NCBI GenBank assembly: GCA_018222965.1 | Contig: JAAEZH010000029.1 | Span: 1-64,000 of the forward strand | Direction: 5' to 3' | DNA length: 64,000 nucleotides | Origin: Bacteroidota bacterium | GTDB lineage: Bacteria; Bacteroidota; Bacteroidia; Chitinophagales; Saprospiraceae | Part shown: piece by piece, positions 59,782-64,000 of the stretch | How the letters are laid out: every line of letters starts with the position of its first letter | Numbering within the stretch: position 1 is the stretch's first letter | Program-made: the position numbers and the translations under genes | Notes under the pieces: generated by a model | What the model was told of the DNA's origin: nothing | Databases searched by the model: none | Seen by the model: the letters and a program-made list of their open reading frames with translations, nothing else

Positions 59782-60756
59782 ATGGAAATCGTCTGCTTTT
59801 GTGGTCACGAATCCCTTTTTGGGAGGCAAACGTTAGCGGCATTGGAGGGGACTCCTTTGCAGCCGAAAGTTGTTGTTGCCGGCACACCAAAGACCTGGGC
59901 GCAATTTGACACTCGTATCAACCCGAAATACATATTGGGCTTTCGCCGAAAGCTGAGGAAGCGATTTTTTGCCCGGCGACACCGAAAATGGCTGGAGGAG
60001 ATCATCCGCCGGATGAATGCCCGGTTGATCTGGATAGAAGATGTCAATTCGCCGAAAGGCATAAAGATGTTGCGCAAATTGGATGCAGACTTGTTTATCT
60101 GTAGTGCGTATCCACAAATTCTCGGCCGCGACTGGTTGGACCTGCCTGCTCAAGGGGCAATTGGAATCCATCCTTCCCTGCTCCCTGCCTACAGGGGGGC
60201 ACATCCTCATTTTTGGGCTATCCGAACCGGGGCAACCGTTACTGGTTTGACGGCTTACCGCATGACCCGAAAAATCGACAAAGGAGAGATTCTGGCACAG
60301 TTGAGAATTCCGCTGGAGGGGATGAACTATCAACAACTGTATCATAGATTTGGTGAAGACCTGCCAGTACTCATGGAGGATCTGGCAAGGGTATTGTTCA
60401 CGGGCAAGCAACCCGAGTTGAAAAACGCTGATCAGGCCCCCTCCTATTTTAAGAATAATCAGCCGGAAGATGCCCGCTTGTGTTGGGATGCCTACAAGAT
60501 CGATGAAGTCGAATGCCTGTTGCGCACGGGCATTGCCTGGGCCGTATACCGCACCCGAAAATTGCGGATTCTGGAAGGCGAAGTATTGCGGGAGCATGTT
60601 GATTTGCCGAAAGAGGAAGCATTTGGAACGATCCGAAAAGACCGGGAGAAACAGCCTTATATTCGATGCCTGGATGGATGGTTGCGGGTAAAAGCCTGGC
60701 GATGGCAACGGACGTTTTTCCGTCCGAATCTGCGCAGTGGAGACATAGTGATGTAA
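59782..60756 (+). CDS. Formyltransferase-fold protein, probable sugar N-formyltransferase (324 aa)
   Basis: Member of the N10-formyl-tetrahydrofolate-dependent formyltransferase family. The hallmark loop is IGIHPSLLPAYRGAHPHFWA, with the catalytic His130, then YRMTRKIDKGEILAQL with Asp166. The Asn that normally sits two residues before this His is Gly128. The N-terminal Rossmann part begins EIVCFCGHESLFGRQTL. A C-terminal domain of about 90 residues resembles Fmt_C. Lying between rffA and an asparagine-synthase-like gene, it probably formylates an amino sugar. Methionyl-tRNA formylation is unlikely. Confidence 0.78.
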   Translation: MEIVCFCGHESLFGRQTLAALEGTPLQPKVVVAGTPKTWAQFDTRINPKYILGFRRKLRKRFFARRHRKWLEEIIRRMNARLIWIEDVNSPKGIKMLRKLDADLFICSAYPQILGRDWLDLPAQGAIGIHPSLLPAYRGAHPHFWAIRTGATVTGLTAYRMTRKIDKGEILAQLRIPLEGMNYQQLYHRFGEDLPVLMEDLARVLFTGKQPELKNADQAPSYFKNNQPEDARLCWDAYKIDEVECLLRTGIAWAVYRTRKLRILEGEVLREHVDLPKEEAFGTIRKDREKQPYIRCLDGWLRVKAWRWQRTFFRPNLRSGDIVM

Positions 60757-60769
60757 CAACCCATTTTTC

Positions 60770-62272
60770 ATGGCCATACTTAAAGGGAGAATTCGCAAAA
60801 GCGGAGAAATTGAGCGTATTGAAGAGTCTTCGGCAGGCTGGTCGGATATTGAGAACCTGGACAAACTCATGCGTTTTCCGTGGTCAGGAGTTGTGCAGGA
60901 TCCGAAATCGAAAAAGCTGCATTTTCTTACAGATCGGCTGGGGTTTAGCTTGTTTTTCATTTACGAAAAGGATGGTGAAATAGCGTGGAGTCGCAACTTG
61001 CAGGAATTAGTTCTGCTGCCTGGTCTATCCCTAACGATCGACAAAGAAGCGGTGGAAGCCTTCCTGGAATTGGGTTTTCTGCCTGGAGACATGACCTGGT
61101 TTGAGGAGATAAGTGTGTTGCCGGCTGCCTCCCGTTGGGTTTATGATCCTGCCGATAAAAACTGGCAAAAGAATCGATACTGGACTTGGGAGGAGATGCC
61201 CGTCAATGAGATTGAGTTTGAGGATGCGGTAGATGTGCTGGCTGACAAGTTTCGGGATATGATGGCGGCATGTTTGGAGCGAGTTGGTGCGGGGCAGGCA
61301 GGCGTTTCATTAAGCGGAGGATTGGATAGTCGGTTGCTGTTGGAGCTTGTTCGTCAGGACCGGCCGACTGTGGCTTATACCTTTGGCATACCGACGAGTC
61401 GAGATGTGCAAATTGCCAGGCAGGTGACTCAGCGTGCCGGCGTGCCGCATACTGTTTTAGAAATCAATGCACAGAACTGGCGGAATAACCGGGAGGAGGC
61501 TGTGTGGCGTTCGGGTGGATTATCGGGTTATATGCATTTGCACCATGCAGTCAATGAGCCGGAGAATGCCCGGCTCGCCGATTTCAATTTGAACGGCTTT
61601 TTTGGAGGTAATTTTTTTCAGGGCTTGTACAAAGTAAAAAACAACCGGGTGAATCTGGTAGAAGCGGCTCGTATTTTGGGGAAGTTTGCCGGGCGGTTTT
61701 CACCGAATGATACTTTTTACGGCAACAGGCAGTCTGATGCCTATTGGATTGATCAGCGTCGCAAGCAGACTTACAGTGCTGTTTTGGCCTGGAATAAGAG
61801 TCTTCCTCAGTTTGTGCCTTTAGCAGATTATGAGTTGCTTTCCTTTTTGTACAGTCTTGATGCTGCCTTTCGGCGAAATAATCGATTAGTCACAGCTTGT
61901 TTGCTGCAGCGCTTTCCTTTTTTATTTGAAGATATCCCCTGGCAGCGTACCGGATTGCCCTTGGGCAAAGAGCGGTTGACCCGGTTATTCTTGAAATATC
62001 GTGTTCCGCAAATCAAGAAGCGATTGGGGCTGGCGAAAGATTATCTGTATACGGATTATCCTGCCTGGATGCGTCGGGAGGAAAACCGGAATTACGTGAG
62101 TAAGCTAATTGATAAAAGAACATCTCCTTTAATCAAAGAATATGCGCCTTATTTGAAAGCTTATCACTTTGAGCCTTTATTGACTAATAAACGGGATGGA
62201 GAGGAGAAGCTTAGTCGGGCAATGACTTTGAGTATTTGGTTTAGAAGGTTGGAAAAGGAGGGAGTGTTATGA
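60770..62272 (+). CDS. Asparagine-synthase-like ATP-pyrophosphatase protein (500 aa)
   Basis: Two-part protein: an N-terminal region that resembles the glutaminase half of asparagine synthetase but starts MAILKGRIRK, without the catalytic Cys2, and a C-terminal synthetase domain with the PP-loop VSLSGGLDSRLLLELV at about 180-195 and FGIPTSRDVQIARQVTQRAG. It should activate a carboxylate as AMP ester with free ammonia or another amine as acceptor. In glycan loci such proteins amidate sugar acids or join aminoacyl groups. It ends the plus-strand rffA cluster. Confidence 0.8.
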   Translation: MAILKGRIRKSGEIERIEESSAGWSDIENLDKLMRFPWSGVVQDPKSKKLHFLTDRLGFSLFFIYEKDGEIAWSRNLQELVLLPGLSLTIDKEAVEAFLELGFLPGDMTWFEEISVLPAASRWVYDPADKNWQKNRYWTWEEMPVNEIEFEDAVDVLADKFRDMMAACLERVGAGQAGVSLSGGLDSRLLLELVRQDRPTVAYTFGIPTSRDVQIARQVTQRAGVPHTVLEINAQNWRNNREEAVWRSGGLSGYMHLHHAVNEPENARLADFNLNGFFGGNFFQGLYKVKNNRVNLVEAARILGKFAGRFSPNDTFYGNRQSDAYWIDQRRKQTYSAVLAWNKSLPQFVPLADYELLSFLYSLDAAFRRNNRLVTACLLQRFPFLFEDIPWQRTGLPLGKERLTRLFLKYRVPQIKKRLGLAKDYLYTDYPAWMRREENRNYVSKLIDKRTSPLIKEYAPYLKAYHFEPLLTNKRDGEEKLSRAMTLSIWFRRLEKEGVL

Positions 62273-62297
62273 AGTGATAATTATTACTGTTTATTTT

Positions 62298-62711
62298 TTA
62301 ATTATTGGTATAGCGGTCGAATTTGCCTTTTCTTTTTGACTCCGGGATTGAAACTTCATTCGGCGAAAGCCGGTAGCGTTGGAAGCCAACTTTAAAGAGA
62401 TAGGCGCCAAATACAGCCAGGGCGAGTGAAAAATATCGGAAGCCTTTGGTGATGGCGAATGCGGTGAGGGAAGCCAGGAGGCCGATCAGGAAAATCACTC
62501 CGCCGGCAAGCAGGGTGATGAGTGCATTGGTTTTGTGTTGCTGGAAGAATTGATATTCGACGATGATTTCGTCGGTTTTGAGGAGTAGGAGTTTTATTGT
62601 TTCGGCATCGATTTTTCTGCTCTCGAGTTCTTTTTTAATATCGAGATAATCTTTGCCATCGAAAACCCATTCGCGGCATTCTTCCAGTATTTCAGATACC
62701 TTTTTTGACAT
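62298..62711 (-). CDS. Hypothetical membrane protein (137 aa)
   Basis: Polar N-terminal helix (SEILEECREWVFDGKDYLDI) followed by two membrane helices (about 63-85 and 90-108; ITLLAGGVIFLIGLLASLTA and YFSLALAVFGAYLFKVGF) and a basic tail. A copy of the 13-mer encodes RLSPNE near the C-terminus. No family recognised. It follows a TerB-like gene by 8 bases on the minus strand. Confidence 0.7.
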   Translation of the reverse strand: MSKKVSEILEECREWVFDGKDYLDIKKELESRKIDAETIKLLLLKTDEIIVEYQFFQQHKTNALITLLAGGVIFLIGLLASLTAFAITKGFRYFSLALAVFGAYLFKVGFQRYRLSPNEVSIPESKRKGKFDRYTNN

Positions 62712-62719
62712 GGAATGGG

Positions 62720-63049
62720 TTAAAAGAGTCGTTCTATGCCGATGCGGATCATGCGTTCCATTTGATCAATATTTCCATCGGCTTTAAACAAATCGTTGAG
62801 GTGTTTGTCCAGCTTTTTGCTGCCCTCTTCTCCTGCGTAAAAACGGTTCTTGAGTTCGATAATCAACTCGATGACCTCATGATCGGAAAGAATATCGAAA
62901 GTGTGTTTGGCTTTTTTATAGTGAATTGCCCCAGCCTTTTGTTTGATGAGTTCGATTTCCTCTTTTTTAACCTCCATGTCGGCACTTGCTGCGTAGCACA
63001 GCATGAGGGCGAGAAAGTCTTCCCGGATCCAGTCTTCGGTGTTTGCCAT
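62720..63049 (-). CDS. TerB-like helical protein (109 aa)
   Basis: All-helical small protein: DWIREDFLALMLCYAASADM then EVKKEEIELIKQKAG and LFKADGNIDQMERMI. The acidic residue-rich pattern A-x-A-D-M-E-x-x-x-E-E-x-x-x-I is that of TerB/DjlA-N-like domains, which bind metal in tellurite-resistance and related systems. Probably cytosolic. It is co-directional with the membrane protein downstream and may act with it. Confidence 0.65.
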   Translation of the reverse strand: MANTEDWIREDFLALMLCYAASADMEVKKEEIELIKQKAGAIHYKKAKHTFDILSDHEVIELIIELKNRFYAGEEGSKKLDKHLNDLFKADGNIDQMERMIRIGIERLF

Positions 63050-63116
63050 TTCTTAGTTTTTTGGAAAGATACTTCATTCCGTTTGTTCGTGAAAATGTGT
63101 GGGATTAATTTGCTGT

Positions 63117-63461
63117 TTAGAGGAACAAATCATCGACAATCATCCAGAGGGTCATGAGAATCCAAATGGAGAGGGCGCCTTCGATGAGGTGGAACCAGAA
63201 GGGTGCTTTATGTTTATTGCCTTTAGACATCCTCAGCAGGTAACGGATGCTTTCGGAGACAAGTGCCACCAGGGCGGGAATGATAAATAGGACCACCGAT
63301 TGAAAGGTGATCATTGCCAGGCTGTGGTATTTTAATACCGCGGTTGTGATACAGCCAAGCACCATGATAGTCAGGTAAAGCAGGGCTTTTCTGTTTCTTC
63401 TTTCCCTTTCCAGATCCAGTCTCGGTGCATCGAGGTTTTCATCCAGAATATCTTTATTCAT
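63117..63461 (-). CDS. Hypothetical membrane protein (114 aa)
   Basis: Starts best at the ATG at 63461 (MNKDILDENLDAPRLD); the frame reaches back to 63548 but that part reads inside the Nramp gene. Three hydrophobic helices (ALLYLTIMVLGCITTAVL; MITFQSVVLFIIPALVAL; FHLIEGALSIWILMTLWMI). Its start overlaps the Nramp gene end by 8 bases, so it is coupled to that transporter. No family recognised. Confidence 0.7.
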   Translation of the reverse strand: MNKDILDENLDAPRLDLERERRNRKALLYLTIMVLGCITTAVLKYHSLAMITFQSVVLFIIPALVALVSESIRYLLRMSKGNKHKAPFWFHLIEGALSIWILMTLWMIVDDLFL

Positions 63462-64000
63462 GCGTTTTTCTGTTTGAGAGTATGAGTCCGACCCAGCAAG
63501 CAATTGTCCCGGCGGATTTAATAATATTGGCAGCCATTCCGTTGGCATCCATGTTGAAAATCCGGATGATATTGTGGAGTCCGAGCCAGGCGGTCAATCC
63601 GGTAATAAGCAGGAAAAGCAAATTGACCAGTGGTTTATTGGCCAGTGCTTTCCCCATGATGCTTTTGTCGTTGACAGCGATATACAGGAAAATTGCGACT
63701 AGTGGCAACAGAACCCCATTAATAGCCTGCGCCATGATTATAGCCGGGATGGGTTTAAATTTCAGGAGACTAAACATAAGCCCGAGTCCTAAAATGATTA
63801 TCCAGGTGGTACGGAAATTTTTGCCTTTGGGGTCCCATTTGAAGAGACTTGCACCTGTCACTGCCGCCGCCAGCGGGGCTGTAATGGCCGAGCTAAGTCC
63901 GGCAGCAAATAACCCAAGGGCAAAGAAAGATCCGGCAGCTTCTCCAAAATTTTGGCTTAATCTTCCCTGAAGGGCTTCGAAGGTAAAAGCTTCATCCAGA
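63454..64000 (-). CDS. Nramp-family divalent metal transporter, 3' part (runs off right edge)
   Basis: C-terminal part of an SLC11/Nramp-like proton-coupled transporter for Mn2+/Fe2+ or related ions. The frame is open to the window edge: FFALGLFAAGLSSAITAPLA is the conserved helix 6-7 region, followed by KNFRTTWIIILGLGLMFSLL, PIPAIIMAQAINGVLLPLV and LFLLITGLTAWLGLHNII. The metal-site DPGN motif would lie beyond the edge. It overlaps the small membrane-protein gene downstream by 8 bases. Confidence 0.85.
   Translation of the reverse strand, partial: LDEAFTFEALQGRLSQNFGEAAGSFFALGLFAAGLSSAITAPLAAAVTGASLFKWDPKGKNFRTTWIIILGLGLMFSLLKFKPIPAIIMAQAINGVLLPLVAIFLYIAVNDKSIMGKALANKPLVNLLFLLITGLTAWLGLHNIIRIFNMDANGMAANIIKSAGTIACWVGLILSNRKTHE

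Noticed and set aside
59833-60960. 375-codon minus-strand frame opposite the formyltransferase gene
   Set aside because: The plus strand encodes a protein with intact family motifs; the antisense frame is low in recognisable structure and arises from codon bias.

Overview
The window is chromosomal DNA of a member of the Bacteroidota, most plausibly of the Saprospiria/Lewinella type. Two secreted proteins (29775-32288, 52734-56234) end in the gliding-motility-associated C-terminal (CHU_C, type IX secretion type B) sorting domain. DUF4294 and DUF6089 genes are present, lipoproteins abound, translation starts mostly lack Shine-Dalgarno sequences, and a TAnnTTTG-type -7 box precedes one gene. I saw no rRNA, tRNA, CRISPR array, phage or complete transposase gene.

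Bases 1-20013 are a surface-polysaccharide locus. The left part (1-5471) is AT-rich: GT4 and GT2 glycosyltransferases, two different sulfotransferases and a polymerase/ligase-type membrane protein, which points to a sulfated glycan. Base composition switches abruptly at the GTGA junction of 5468-5471. The rest holds a GT4, an MBOAT/SGNH pair for O-acylation (split by a repeat-bounded DUF559 cassette), another GT4, a WcaF-like acetyltransferase, a GT2, gmd-fcl-manC for GDP-mannose and GDP-fucose, a GT4 and a methyltransferase. Two GT4 genes then run on the minus strand.

Bases 20657-48805 are mostly housekeeping: cysS, an EEP-family nuclease/phosphatase, two rhomboids, mutL, an M90-type peptidase, a DinB protein, a secreted FG-GAP protein, a cation-chloride cotransporter, a membrane MutS-like ATPase, a polysaccharide flippase, an M42 peptidase, a pterin-dehydratase-like protein, a DUF6089 barrel, nadA, an RsmI-like methylase and an MMPL/RND exporter.

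Bases 48994-56234 form a six-gene plus-strand cluster of exported proteins: two lipoproteins built of a repeated helical module, a DUF1501-like protein, a CX4CH lipoprotein, a small lipoprotein and a 1166-residue CUB/CHU_C protein. It looks like a cell-surface system and has no obvious named function. Bases 56560-62272 are a second glycan cluster: an alpha/alpha-toroid protein, a FemAB-like acyltransferase, the aminotransferase rffA, a formyltransferase and an asparagine-synthase-like protein. Small membrane proteins and a truncated Nramp transporter close the window.

The non-coding DNA is unusually rich in structure: (i) a ~300-bp multi-hairpin element present three times, with compensatory changes in its stems; (ii) a MITE-like palindromic element in two full copies and one remnant; (iii) a 722-bp cassette with 13-bp terminal inverted repeats around a DUF559 nuclease gene; (iv) an exact 13-mer, TTCGGCGAAAGCC, found 11 times, mostly inside genes and in different reading frames; (v) a perfect 21-bp inverted repeat after the MMPL gene.
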